Positions 46,788 to 57,800 of a stretch of 64,000 bases of DNA are shown one piece after another; the first letter of the stretch is position 1, and the number at the start of each line of letters is the position of its first letter. Origin of the DNA: Cymbidium sinense (taxonomy: Eukaryota; Streptophyta; Magnoliopsida; Asparagales; Orchidaceae); assembly GCA_021442155.1 (NCBI GenBank), contig CM038214.1, positions 310,279,001 through 310,343,000 of the forward strand, given 5' to 3'. Under the pieces are notes generated by a model. It ran no database searches, was not told the DNA's origin, and saw only the letters and a list, made by a program, of their open reading frames with translations. A program made the position numbers and the translations under genes.

Positions 46788-49386
46788 CGTCACCGCGTGC
46801 CTTTGGATTTGATAACTTAAGTGAGCGGCTCACTATGTGAAGTGTGTAAATTATGCTGACTGTCGTCGCCATAAGCATCGTGAGCTATAGGATTAGTTAG
46901 GATGTTTTAATTAATGCTAATTAATCTAGGAATCTTTTAAAATTCATATCTCCTGCAATAAAATTTAGAAAAATATGAAATAAATTTTTATAAAAAGATA
47001 ATTCCACCTAAAATATTTTAAAATTAATTTCAAGGGATTTTGAATTATGCTTTTCTCTAATTTTATGCTTTATTAGAAACATCATTTTGCTAATTACCTT
47101 TTAATTAAGCCTCTGATTAATCCCAAACTTCTTGGGTATATTTTATGGGATGACTTATGCCTCCTCTAATTTTGTGGGATTTATTGAAAGCTAATTAGGG
47201 AATTGCATATGGATTTCTTAATTACCCTCCTTATGTAATTAAGCATAATTAGGGTATGATTAGGAGTTTTAATCCATGATTAGGGTTGATTAAGGTCAGA
47301 TCCAATAGATAGGAGGTTTAGGGAATAATTTTGTGGCATTTCCCTTAAGCTATAACCTAAACCCCCTTTTCTCTCATTAGTATCCTCTTAATTAAGGGTT
47401 AATTAATTAATTTCCCCTTAGTTTCTAAAAATGTTTCTAAAAGTTCTAGAACTTAATTAATCTACTTTGTGTAGATGCTTAAGAGTTTAATAGCCTAAGT
47501 TCAATTAAAGAAATCAAAACCCAATTCATATTAGTGAAAGGTTGTTTTGAAATTGCTTACTTAGCTTAATTAACCTTTAATCATGAGCCAAATTGCATTA
47601 GACCTTTTCCATATTAGGTGCATTGCAAATTTAAATTCCTTGTGAGTTTTTATGTCATCTTATTAGCTCATAATTATTTGGTTAATTATTATTTTAAGGT
47701 GGTGTAGGTAAAGGTTAATTAAGTTACTTAATTCATATATTAACCCAATTAATACATAAAAATGGATCTAATTATCTAAAAATTAAACAAGAATATCAAA
47801 CACATATGGGAATGGGTTAGGAACAGCAAACTTAACTCACCTTTTCAAAATTAAATCAAACTTAAAACTAGAAAAAATCATAATGAATACACTTTGATTT
47901 ATTTTAAACTTTCTTATTCTATAAGAATGTCCTTAGGATTTAATTAAAGTGAGTTTGTTTACATACTTTCATTACTTTGAGTCTTTCCCAACATGTTAAA
48001 TTTGTATGTCATGTGATTTCATGCATTCATATTTTTCAAAATTCAAGTTTAAAATGAAATGAAAGGATATTATCACTATTAAACCCAAATTATTTTCAAA
48101 ACATATAAATCAAATATCAAATCTGAAAGTATGATACTTATTCTTTAATTATAAGCTTGCATGTGAGAGATTATAAAGGTATGCTTAGCATAGGTTTCCT
48201 TTCTCTCATATGTTGGTATAGTTTTGAATAGAATTTGGTGAGATATATGGTTCATTTGAAAAGGACCTAAGACTCACCTAATTCCATATCCTATTCATCC
48301 CTATGCTATCACCTAGGAGGGGTTACTTATACTTGCATACATAAATTGCATAAACAAATTAAATCCATTAATACAACTTATGCATTCTTCCTTTCTATTT
48401 CATTTCATTCATACACATGTTTATATTTAAGAAAAGTGGTATATTAGTTTGGACAACCCAAGGTTGTGAGGCTTTAAGTAGCCCTAAGTAGGTCTTGTAC
48501 CTTGCATCTCACAGTTAGCAATGGTCTTTGTACTCACTTATGCCTTTCTTACTTTCATGTGTGTATGTGAAAATTTGGATAAGGAAACCCCTTTCTACTT
48601 AAGAAAAACCATGCATATTCAAATTCTAAATTTCCTTAAATGGATTACTTAGCATGCATCATAAAGTATGTTAAATATTCTCATTTCTATGTATAGATAT
48701 GCTTAAGGTCCATCCATACGCATGTTATATATGTTGGGAAAGAAATGAAGTAATGTGTGTTATGTGAATTTTGATTCATTTTATTTAATCTTAAAATGCC
48801 TTTCTTTTTGAATAGGTTTGCTTAGAGTTCATCTAAACTTAGGATTAATTAAAATATTTAATCAAAACATTCACCTAAATAAAACTAAAATGTGAACCTA
48901 CTTTAGAAATTACTTAGGTTAGGGAAGGAAAGAGAAGTTCTCTTTCCATCTCTTCATAACTTGTAATTAATTGTAGGATCCACTTAAACCAAATCAAAAT
49001 ATGAAATAAAATTAACCCAAAATAATTAAACAACATAAATGAAACCCTCCTCTAAGTTGAACATGTTTTCACGCTTAGAAAATTTAAATCTAAGGCCACA
49101 GTTAAGCATACAACACAAACCTTAAAAACACACACATTAGCCTAAGTCATCACTTCTAGCTTTAGGTTAAGTCAATGCATGGTTTGATGTTTTGTTTTAT
49201 TTTGTGATATATGTTTTAGATTGGATGTTAGGGTGTATGCTCGTAGAATGAATGGCAGGATGTTCCTAGTCTAGCTATTATTTTCTACAGGGGATTGTGC
49301 TTAAGGGGAACTAGCATAAATAAAAATATAAAATGCTTTCGCTTGCAAGTGCTTTATACCCCTACTCTAAGCATAATCCATAGGTG

Positions 49387-49420
49387 GGACTTAGTCACCC
49401 ATGTGTGGGGTGATAAGTCC
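49387..49420 (+). other. conserved GC-rich hairpin, LTR copy 1
   Basis: GGACTTA-g-TCACCC pairs with GGGTGATAAGTCC: 13 bp with one bulged base and a 7-nt loop (atgtgtg). It is identical in copy 2 (63579-63612). Its role is unknown; RNA processing, a start site or packaging are possibilities. Confidence 0.65.
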
Positions 49421-49619
49421 AATATACATGCTTGGGATTTGTATGGTTTGTTTTAGCTAACTTTTGTTTTGTGTGTTAGTTAGATTTCCACTTTTCCTTT
49501 TCATGTAAATTTGTGCAATTAGGATTTTAGAATAATTGTATGGGGATTAGATGAACATTGGTCATAAGATCTTATCTTATGTATCATGTGAAGCCTTGGA
49601 GCATCTATCTTCCAACCAT

Positions 49620-49682
49620 CCAAAAGAAAGAAGCTTACAAGAAAGAAGAAAAGAAGAAAGAAGAAATAAAGATTGAAGACTC
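49620..49682 (+). repeat. AAG-rich purine tract, LTR copy 1
   Basis: AAGAAAGAAGAAAAGAAG-type low-complexity DNA. Copy 2 has a slightly longer version (63818-63870), a length difference typical of slippage. Confidence 0.8.
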
Positions 49683-49806
49683 CCATAACAATAAATTCCT
49701 TGCTTAATTGTAATTTAATTCATTTATAATTTTGGTTGTATAAGGGTAGAGCTCAGCTACCCAATTTGATATTTTCGAGTTTGTGTGGTGGTGCCCCACC
49801 ATAACC

Positions 49807-51700
49807 TCTTTTATTCTTTTGTGAAGCTTTATAAATTGATTGATGATTTAGCTTTTGCATTAAGTGGCATGCATTTTCCTTTTTTTCCTTACTTTATGTT
49901 TGGTCTAGATGTGGATTAGGCTCTTTAGGGAAAAATAAATATTTTTACCCAACTTAACAACTCATAACCTCACCTAAAGCTTAAGTTTAAAATCAAGATA
50001 AAAGAATTAGCAACCCCTTAGGTGGATGAGCATTTCTTTTGTAATATCATGCACACCATCATATTATTTCACTATATAGTAGAGGGCTTTCACCTTTGCC
50101 AAAGAAACTTAACTTGCCTTTTGAGAGCCATGGTGGAAACTCACCTCCTCCCTTCTCGTTAATTTTTTCCAATAATCTTCTTTATCATGCATTAGTCATA
50201 TGAATCCTATTAGCCTGAGTCAAAATAACTATCCAAAGATTAAAAATAAAATGAAATTTGAATTGCATTAGATTTAGGTCATTTGAAGCATGCATTTTAC
50301 ATGATCTATCTCTTTAGGGAGTGAGTTTAAGGACTTAGTCTCTCTAAATAAATAAATAATAGCCTACCTATCTTGCATAAGTATAAAGACTTGCCTACAT
50401 GTATTTAAAATCATAGGAGGAGTTAGTTGGGGGCCACCCCCAGACGATTGTAAGTCCATGCTATTGGGTGGTTTGTCCTCTCTTGTGGAGGCAAACCAAT
50501 TACCCATTTTTGCCTTAGATTTAGGTTGTGATTTCGGTCCTCGCCAAAGCTCCCTAGATTTAGGTTCTGAGGTTGCTTATCCCCTTTGTGGGCCATAAGC
50601 ATAATTCTCACTTAGACATTTCCTTAATATTGTGTTAAGGAATCATAAGTCTTAAATTTTAATGAAAAATTCAACTTAAATAAACTAAATCAATTTAAAA
50701 AAAATGTAAAGCCCAACTATAGAATAGTTTGAGATGCTCGCTAAGTTTCCTAGCATCGTAGGCATCTCTAACTTATCTTCCATTTTAGCTTCGATAATAA
50801 GTCCCTCTTTGATCAATCCCATTTGATCCAAAATGAAACAATCGATTGATAGTCCTTTCCTATTGAAATCTTCAAATATAACAATCATTTACCTTAATCA
50901 AGAGTTTTCCTAAGGAATCCCCATTCCTTAGGATGTAATTAACTATGGAGGCTTGCCCTTGTAGGGAACTTAATGAACCTCATTTAAAATAAATCCTAGT
51001 TTACTTTTCTATGTAAAGCTGGGGAAGAATCTCTGGTACATATGCAGGCCCATCATCCTTAGGAGTCTTTATTGAGGTGATTATGTCCATTAAAGGGTGA
51101 CTTCCAAGTACACCTTGATGATGTACTCAATCACATCTGGATCTAATGGACATCCTAAAAAAAATGAATTTCTATAGTCTTCTCTTTCATTTCAACCCAT
51201 AGATTTAAAAGGTGACCCCTATATAGAAATTTTTCTCCACATATTTCACACTCCTCCTCCATCTTTTGGTAAATGATCATTGTCTTTGAGTATATGAGTA
51301 CTTTAGTATGAATCCAAGAATCTCTCTCTTTCTGTTGCACTTAGCCCATTTCATTCTTGAGTTGAGTTAGCCAACATCTTTAGGTTTTAGGACCACATTC
51401 CTTTTTGGTTTAAAACCCCTGTTGGGTTTTCCAATGGGTAAAAATGATAATATCCAAATAGAAAGAAAACAATTTAAAGAATTCCTCCTTATCATTTTTA
51501 TGATAAGGAAAAGTTCATCCTAAAATAATAAAGATAAAATAAATCTTCCATAAGAACTTTCCTTTTCAAAGCACCTTTTCAGAATTGCACTTAATAAAAT
51601 ATTTTCCACAAAATTGTGCCACCCTCATTTAACAAATCCCATAATTGTTACATGTAAGGATTTTCAAAAATAAAACTAACAACATTTTCAAAATGCACAA
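49807..51700 (+). other. gypsy leader, first part (LTR 3' remainder and untranslated region) with strong stem-loops
   Basis: No coding frame. Perfect or near-perfect stem-loops: GGGGG/CCCCC at 50429-50441; TTTG.CCTC/GAGGCAAA near 50468-50491; GAGATGC/GCATCTC at 50731-50768; an 11-bp perfect stem TCCTAAGGAAT/ATTCCTTAGGA with a CCCC loop at 50908-50933; ATGTCCATTA/TAATGGACAT at 51083-51153 enclosing GTACA/TGTAC; AAAACCC/GGGTTTT at 51412-51430; a 10-bp perfect stem TCCTTATCAT/ATGATAAGGA with a TTTT loop at 51486-51509. I could not identify a primer-binding site, so the LTR end within this stretch is not fixed. Confidence 0.7.
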
Positions 51701-53445
51701 ATGAACATCTTTTTCAATTCACTTTGATGAAGATTTCATCTTTAAAATAAAAGGAACAATCATCTTTCTAAAATCAAAATCAAAATCATAAAGTGTTCAA
51801 AAGCACACATGAATCTTCTTATTCAAAACACTCACACTTTTGAATGGAAGGTTCATTTCCAAACAAAATTAAACTTTTCAAAAGCACACATGAATCTTCT
51901 TATTCAATACACCGCACTTATTGAATGGAAGGTTCATTTCCAAACAAAATTAAAATTTTCAAAAAGCACACATAAATTTTTCTATTCAATACACTCACAC
52001 CTATTGAATGGAAGTTTCATTTGTAAACAAAATTAAACTTTTCAAAAAGCACATATGAATATCTTCATTTTATATACTCAAATTGATTAAATGAAGATTT
52101 CATTCCTAACTATAAAATAAATATAATTTGGGAAATCCCACTTAAACATATCCCGCATATGATTAAGTTGGAATTCCTCTCTTTCAAAAAAAATAAGAAA
52201 AAAGCAATAATCATAAACAAAACAAAAATTTTATATTTCGAAAAAAAGATTGATCTCTATTCTACATACCTAAATTTATTGAATGGAAGTAACCTTTGCA
52301 AATATTAAAACTTAAACAATCATATTTAAAAATTTTCAAAACACATTTTTGGAACTTCATTTTGCCTATTCAAAGTTGCTAAGTGAAGTTTCCAAATCGA
52401 AAATCAAAAAACAAATCAATAATCATATTTCAAAATTTTTCAAAACACATTTTGGAACTTCATTTAGCATACTCAAATTTTCTAAGTAAAGTTTCCAAAT
52501 CTAAAATCAAAATCAACAATCATATTTCAAAATTTTAAACACATTTGAACTTCATTTAACATACCCAAATTTGTTAAGTGAAGTCTCCAAAGTCAAAATC
52601 AAAAACTTTCAAACACATTTTGGAATCTCATTTAGCATACTCAAATTTGCTAAGTGAAGTCTCCAAAGTCAAAAACAAAATTCTCAAACACCTTTAGAAC
52701 TTCTTTCCTTAGCATACCAATTTTGCTAAGGAGAAGTTTCCAATTTCAAAACCAAAACAAATCAAAAAATTTTAACACACCTTTTGGAATTTCAATTAGC
52801 ATACTCAAATTTGCTAAGTGAAATTTCCATTTCACAAAACTAAGTGAGACTTCATCTTTAACATACTAAATTTGTTAAAGTTAAATCTCCACTTTCAAAC
52901 ACATCAAAGCAAATGAAACACTTAGGATTCCCTTAGCATACCAAATTTGCTAAGGATCCTTTTCAAAATCAAAACATCAAAACAAAAAATGAAACACTTA
53001 GGATTTTCTTAGCATACCTAAATTTACTAAGAATTTATTTTCAAAATCAAACAAAACACACTTGGATTCTTCACTTAGCATACCAAAATTTGCTGAGATT
53101 CCAAATTTTCCAAAATCAAAATAAAATTCATAATCACATTCTCAAACACTTCACTTAGAATACCTAAATTTAAGTTAAAGTCTAAAATAATCAAATAAAA
53201 AACAAAATCAATTTGACCCTTAATTTAACATACCCAAATTTTTAAAGGAAAAGGTCCTCAAATCAAAATTTAAATTCAAACAAAACATGAACCTATGGAA
53301 GCATCCTTATCAAAAATTTTGAATCCATATTTCAACATACCTAATTTTAAAGTTTTGATTTATATTCAAATTCCTCTTTAATCAATCTTCTCAAATCCAT
53401 TTGAACCCCACTTAACACTTCCAAGTTGTTGGATGTGGGTTCAAA
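51701..53445 (+). repeat. array of about nineteen covarying hairpins in the gypsy leader
   Basis: Imperfect tandem units, ~82 bp apart at the left and 55-110 bp elsewhere, each folding into a hairpin. Approximate positions: 51701-51739, 51810-51855, 51891-51936, 51972-52020, 52055-52103, 52140-52168, 52351-52393, 52454-52496, 52549-52584, 52622-52664, 52697-52740, 52786-52828, 52846-52889, 52924-52960, 53003-53034, 53064-53102, 53148-53181, 53215-53256, 53400-53445. Upper stems vary but stay paired: ATTCAAAA/TTTTGAAT, ATTCAATA/TATTGAAT, TTAGCA/TGCTAA, TTAACA/TGTTAA, CCTTAGCA/TGCTAAGG, CTTTAACA/TGTTAAAG. The lower stem ACTTCA/TGAAGT becomes ATTTCA/TGAAAT at 52786. Loops often read TAC(C)CAAAT. 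Some units contain mismatches, and those at 53148 and 53215 are weak. No coding frame. Confidence 0.85.
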
Positions 53446-53860
53446 TTTTCAAATTTAAAATTTAAAAATCTATAGAAATAGAAATCTAATACAAATTCAT
53501 CTCTCATTATATGTTTATAGTCAAGACATTAGCTCTGCCTACAGTTGTTGAAATGGTCATTCTCAAAGTTTATTTTTACCTTCCCCATGGTATGGATTTG
53601 TCTTTAAATTTCAATTTTCCAATCTAGACCATACTCATTTAATTCACTTTGGTGGGATTTGAGGAGCTAGGATTATTTGTGAGGGCACTCCCCTCACCAC
53701 GCTAGTACCAAAAGGTTATCGGTGTCACATGATAGACTTACCAACTCGATGTCTCTTCACTAAAGAGGAAATGATAGTACCACTCTATCATAGTCAGGTC
53801 AAGCATCCAGTCTGATTGTAGTTCACCCTAGGGTTTCTCATGTTGCCTCAGTGAGGGCTA
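53446..53860 (+). other. leader end before gag
   Basis: AT-rich, then (from about 53640) more balanced sequence. No clear hairpin array and no recognised open frame. It may contain the start of the polyprotein, but no initiation codon can be chosen. Confidence 0.5.
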
Positions 53861-56200
53861 GCACCATCTAATCTATACCCTCCAAGGGTAAGGGTCCCCT
53901 AGTCTTAGGGCTTGCCTCCCCTACATTTGAGTATGGTTCTAGCTCGCAGTCCTCCCATCCTACCCGTACATAGTATGCAAATAAGAACTGCATGATCAAG
54001 CGGTACCACACCAAGATCGCTAGGGAGCTAGAGGCAACAACCCATTTAGTCATGGAAGAGTTCCCGTACATTTGAGTATGGTTCTGATACAAATTGCAAT
54101 TTATTTTTATTTTCCCCCATTGTCACTTCAGCTTTGATCGAGGGATCCCACCCCTTCTACACCACCCATTATGGTAGGGTCGAGCTCTCCTGCTCAACCT
54201 TCTACCCCAATGATGTTGCAGAAGGAGTGGCGACCCCAAAGCATTGTGGTCATCCCTTCACCAACTCCACCCATCAGATGTGGAGATGGTGATAGAAGAT
54301 TCCATAGACCCAGACCGATAGTGTGGAACATCCTAGGATTGCTACCCTCTATATCAATAGTAGTCAAGAGTGTCATTCATCCGGTGAGTACCCAGGATTG
54401 ACTCCAGCGGTGCTGAAGCTCATGAATTCACCATCATCCTGATCTGTCCCGCCGATGGATAACTCTTTAGATGAGATAGTTGCACATTATTTCATGGAGA
54501 AGAAGGAGATCTTAGGGTACGACTGGTCCAATGAAGAGAAAGTCAACTTTGATTCCAATGAAGATGCCTTGATGGGGTACTCAACTGGAGTCTGCATGGA
54601 GGATCTCTTCTTAGGGAACAACAAGCCATGGAAGGTGATGAAGTTGATCAAGAAGATATCACAGAATCAGCCCAACACCTCTGACATTAGTTGAGGCAGA
54701 AGGATGAGCATATTGATAGAATGGCACATCAGTTATAGGTCTTGAAGCGTCAAGGTGCTAAATAAGCCCCTTTAGTTCATCCTACTACGATGTCACCAAA
54801 GTTAGTACATGTCTTGGTTAGCCAAGACTCTACCTCTTGAACAAGGTAGACAGCCTCAGATAGAATGTAGTGGAAAGTACCTCCATATAAGAAAAAGATA
54901 AAAAAATCCATGGTTGAGCAGCAGGTGAAGGAAGCTTTGGCTCAAGCCTGGGGAGGATCATCAGTTCTAAAGGGTAGACCTTACACAGAGGAATTCGATG
55001 CTATCCAATATCTCAAGGGTTTTGTGCCACCTTCCTTTAAAAGCATTAATGGAAGTGGAAACCCAAGCAATATAGCATAAGGACCAATTATTGCAATACT
55101 GCAACAACACTTTACTCTTTCACCTTTTCAAGTAGCCTAGCGTATTGCTTTCGATTAGTATGGACGCCCCAATGGTTTAAGAAAGACATTTATCGAGAAG
55201 CAACTCTTCATTAAGATATTTTCGGAGCTCATCAAAGGGTTACTATAGGTGATCTCGTCAAAAAGACCGGTGAGTCCCTTGTTGATTATATTCTTGATGG
55301 CGCAACCTGAGTATGAAGTGTGGACCACAACTGTCTGAACAACATGCCATTGAGATTCTCTTGAAAAATATCCATGGCGATCATTCATGCTTAAGGGCTT
55401 CACTATCAAGACATTTGAGAAACAAATCAACAAGGTGGCTACCTATAAGGAGAGGCCAAGCTACCTTTTAAGTCACCCAAGGTAAGCTGAGGGTCTATGA
55501 GAAGAAACTTGGAGCAGTAGTAGTAGTTAACAAGGGGAAGTAGCCAGCTAGATATCAATCTAAAAGACCATGTTCTCGATAGACTCCACCTCCTTTGCCA
55601 CCACCGACACAGCCCTACCGGCCTCCATTACAGCCTTCACAACTAGCATAGCCACTGTCTCAGCCATACCACCAGTAGTAGTGACATGCATACCCACCGC
55701 CAAGTAGCTATTGTCCACCTACTCTTTTAGGTAAGTTAAACAAACCTTATTCTTTTAAGAGGGAGGTAATCAAGAAAATCTTTAAGAATCTCTTAAAGAA
55801 GCTTGCTTTTCACCTACCCAAGCCTAGGCTAGTGGAAGTATGCAAATGTCCTAATCCAAACTTTTCCCTTACCACCTTATGCTAGATCACATTTTGGAGG
55901 ATTGCTTCACATTCAAGGACTAGCTTGAACACAATTTCAAGACCGATGCTATAGTTATCCTAAAGGAATACCTTATGAAACAACCTTCTAGTTCCATTAG
56001 GGTAATCCTTGGGGATACATGTGATCCTACCAAAACTAAAGAAGGTTGGGATATTTCCCTATCCAAAACTTCTAAGAAGATCATTCAAAAGATTAAGAAG
56101 ATTTCCTGTGTGCTGAGTCAAACCTCCAACACTAAGGAAGGTTTGTAAGTTGCTCACTCTAGGAAAGTGGGAGCTCAAGAAGAAACAAAGATGTTAGCTA
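53861..56200 (+). pseudogene. Ty3/gypsy gag (broken)
   Basis: Recognisable pieces in shifting frames: an open frame 54455-54694 of unclear identity, RPYTEEFDAIQYLKGFVPP near 54970, the capsid core FGAHQRVTIGDLVKKTGESL near 55226, then WRNLSMKCGPQLSEQH and AIEILLKNIHGDHS, TIKTFEKQINKVATYKERP, and a Pro-rich stretch (PPPLPPPTQPYRPPLQP, 55590) followed by EDCFTFKDWLEHNFKTDA near 55897. The order and content fit capsid and following regions of a Tat-lineage Gag. At least six frame changes or stops are present. A 19-bp direct repeat (TACATTTGAGTATGGTTCT) at 53922 and 54067 marks a local duplication. Confidence 0.8.
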
Positions 56201-57195
56201 AGGGTATCCCTTACCACAACCACCATGTCCACACCACCTTCAAGCAGCTTCTTCCACACTGGCAACATCTTCCATTCCAGCTAGCTCTTCTATTTCTTCT
56301 ACTAGAAGAACTCTTGTATCAGTAGATAAGGGCATCCGATCCCTTACTTCACTCACTTTACCTGACTTCTACCTTGTTCCCCCAAATAATTCCAAGAAAT
56401 TAAAGAATAAAGCTAGTTTGAATTACATCTGTGTCACTTTTAATGGGTTATCTCCTTCTATTCCTAATAATAACTCTTCAAGTCTAAATAACTCTAACAA
56501 TTCCAATCTTCCACTTTCTGATTCAAAGTTGGACTTTCCAACTCTGAATACTATGGGTTCACCTCTTGAGATTGACTTGGAATCATCCGATTCTGAGGGT
56601 CCCATAGGGAAAGCTCTATGTGAGCCTGAAGTGTAGGTAAACCATCCACCACCTTACCTCAAGAGATCATCGAGGTCAACATCTGTAGTGGCAAGGTTCT
56701 ACCCCCTAAGGCAGCACCTCTAAATAGAGGGAAATAAGTCATTAGTACTAAAGATCGAGAAGCCCTTCCACAGGATGCTCCACCCTTGTATATGCTTGTG
56801 GAAGATAAGTCAAAGGTGGACTACAACATCCTTTCTCATTTAAGAAAGTTGCCATCTAAGCTAAGCATATATGATGCCCTTGTCTTATCCAAAGAGATGA
56901 GGGTATCACTAATCAAGGCTCTTTTTAATCCTGAAATATGCTTAGCTCAGCTGACTGATATAAGTGAGGAAGCACATTATGCAAAAGAAGCCCAAGGGAT
57001 CACCTTCACAGATGAAGACCTTCTTTTGGGGACTTAGAGCATAACCTCCCCTATACATCACAATGACATGGATAGGTTCACTCATCGTGGTTCTCATGGA
57101 TTCGTGCATCGATGAACATTATGAGTCTAAAGACCTCAAGATTTGAAGATCGACATCTCTACACACCAAGGAGATAGGATGATGCTGAGAGGAAA
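56201..57195 (+). pseudogene. gypsy gag-protease junction and protease N-terminal half
   Basis: Frame 56418-56636 is Ser/Asn-rich with an acidic end (LEIDLESSDSEGPIGKAL). Frame 56786-57037 has VDYNILSHLRKLPSKLSIYD, ALVLSKEMRVSLIKAL and GITFTDEDLLLGT, the block just upstream of the retropepsin in this group. The expected active-site region follows at 57040-57195 but is degraded. Sequence homology stops at 57195, where TTTAGG repeats begin. The missing continuation is what begins at 40141. Confidence 0.8.
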
Positions 57196-57790
57196 GGTTT
57201 AGGTTTAGGTTTATGTTTATTTTTTAGTTTAGTTTTATTTTTATTTTATTTTTGAGGTTTAGGTTTTATTTTTTCTTTTAAGGTTTAGGTTTATGTTTTT
57301 ATTTTATTCATTTAGGTTTAGGTTTTAGGTTTTTATTTTAGGTTTATTTTTAGGTTTTATTTTTTATTTTAGGTTTAAGTTTACTTTTAATTTAATTTAT
57401 AGTTAGGGTTTAAGACTAGGTTTAAGTTTAGTTTATTTTAGTTTTAAGTATGTTTTATTATTTATTATATATATTAGGTTTAGGGTCTTTTTATTTAATT
57501 TTAGGTTTATTTAGTAGGGAGGGTGGGGTTAGTGGTAGGAGTAGTTTTGGGGGTAGTGGTCTAGGGAGTTTAGTATTCTAGGTCTTTTAATGTAGACTTT
57601 GGGTTATAGGGTCATATGCTAGAATTAGTGGGTTTAGGGTTAAGTGGAGTGGTAGCTTTAGTGGTAAGTTTGTGGTAGGTCAAGGAGTGTGGTGTATGGA
57701 GGGCACTTTTAGGGTTAATTTAGGCAGGATTTTTTATTTAGGGTTTAGGTTATGAAAGTAGGTTTATAGGGTTTTTTTTAAAATTTTAGT
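57196..57790. repeat. telomere-like TTTAGG tract inside the gypsy region
   Basis: TTTAGGTTTATTTTA-type satellite in the same polarity as the right arm. A G-rich irregular patch lies at about 57515-57720 (GGGAGGGTGGGGTTAGTGG and similar), like the one at 24150-24480. It joins protease sequence on the left (purine-rich junction GAGAGGAAAGG) and, on the right, about ten bases of gypsy internal end (CATGCCTGGG) followed by the LTR. Confidence 0.9.
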
Positions 57791-57800
57791 CATGCCTGGG
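57791..57800 (+). other. remnant of gypsy internal 3' end before LTR copy 2
   Basis: CATGCCTGGG corresponds to CATGCCTTAGGGG before LTR copy 1. Its presence shows that both LTR copies are preceded by the same internal end, as a 3' LTR would be. Confidence 0.6.

Larger units (their letters stand above)
43608..49806 (+). repeat. giant gypsy LTR, copy 1 (at least 6.2 kb)
   Basis: It starts TGTTAGGAAATTTC, preceded by CATGCC(TTA)GGGG, the last bases of the internal region with a short G-rich tract. The same start and the same preceding bases recur at 57791-57801, and the two copies can be followed in parallel to the right window edge (64000 corresponds to about 49806). The true 3' end may lie further right, because copy 2 is cut by the window. 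Contents: ~180-bp tandem units with hairpins, a W-box cluster, a TATA box, two conserved hairpins and an AAG-rich tract. Differences between copies are small indels and substitutions. Small open frames in it change frame between the copies, so it is non-coding. Confidence 0.85.

Noticed and set aside
51809..52036. A 75-residue open frame with internal repeats in the leader
   Set aside because: It is a translation of the ~82-bp hairpin units and is not kept in neighbouring units. The paired stems explain the pattern better.
51701..53445. CRISPR array
   Set aside because: Units are diverged along their whole length with no identical short repeats and unique spacers, and the context is a plant retrotransposon.
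49807..53860. Primer-binding site defining the LTR end
   Set aside because: I looked for matches to usual tRNA 3' ends (TGGTATCAGAGC, TGGCGCC and similar) and found none convincing, so none is annotated.
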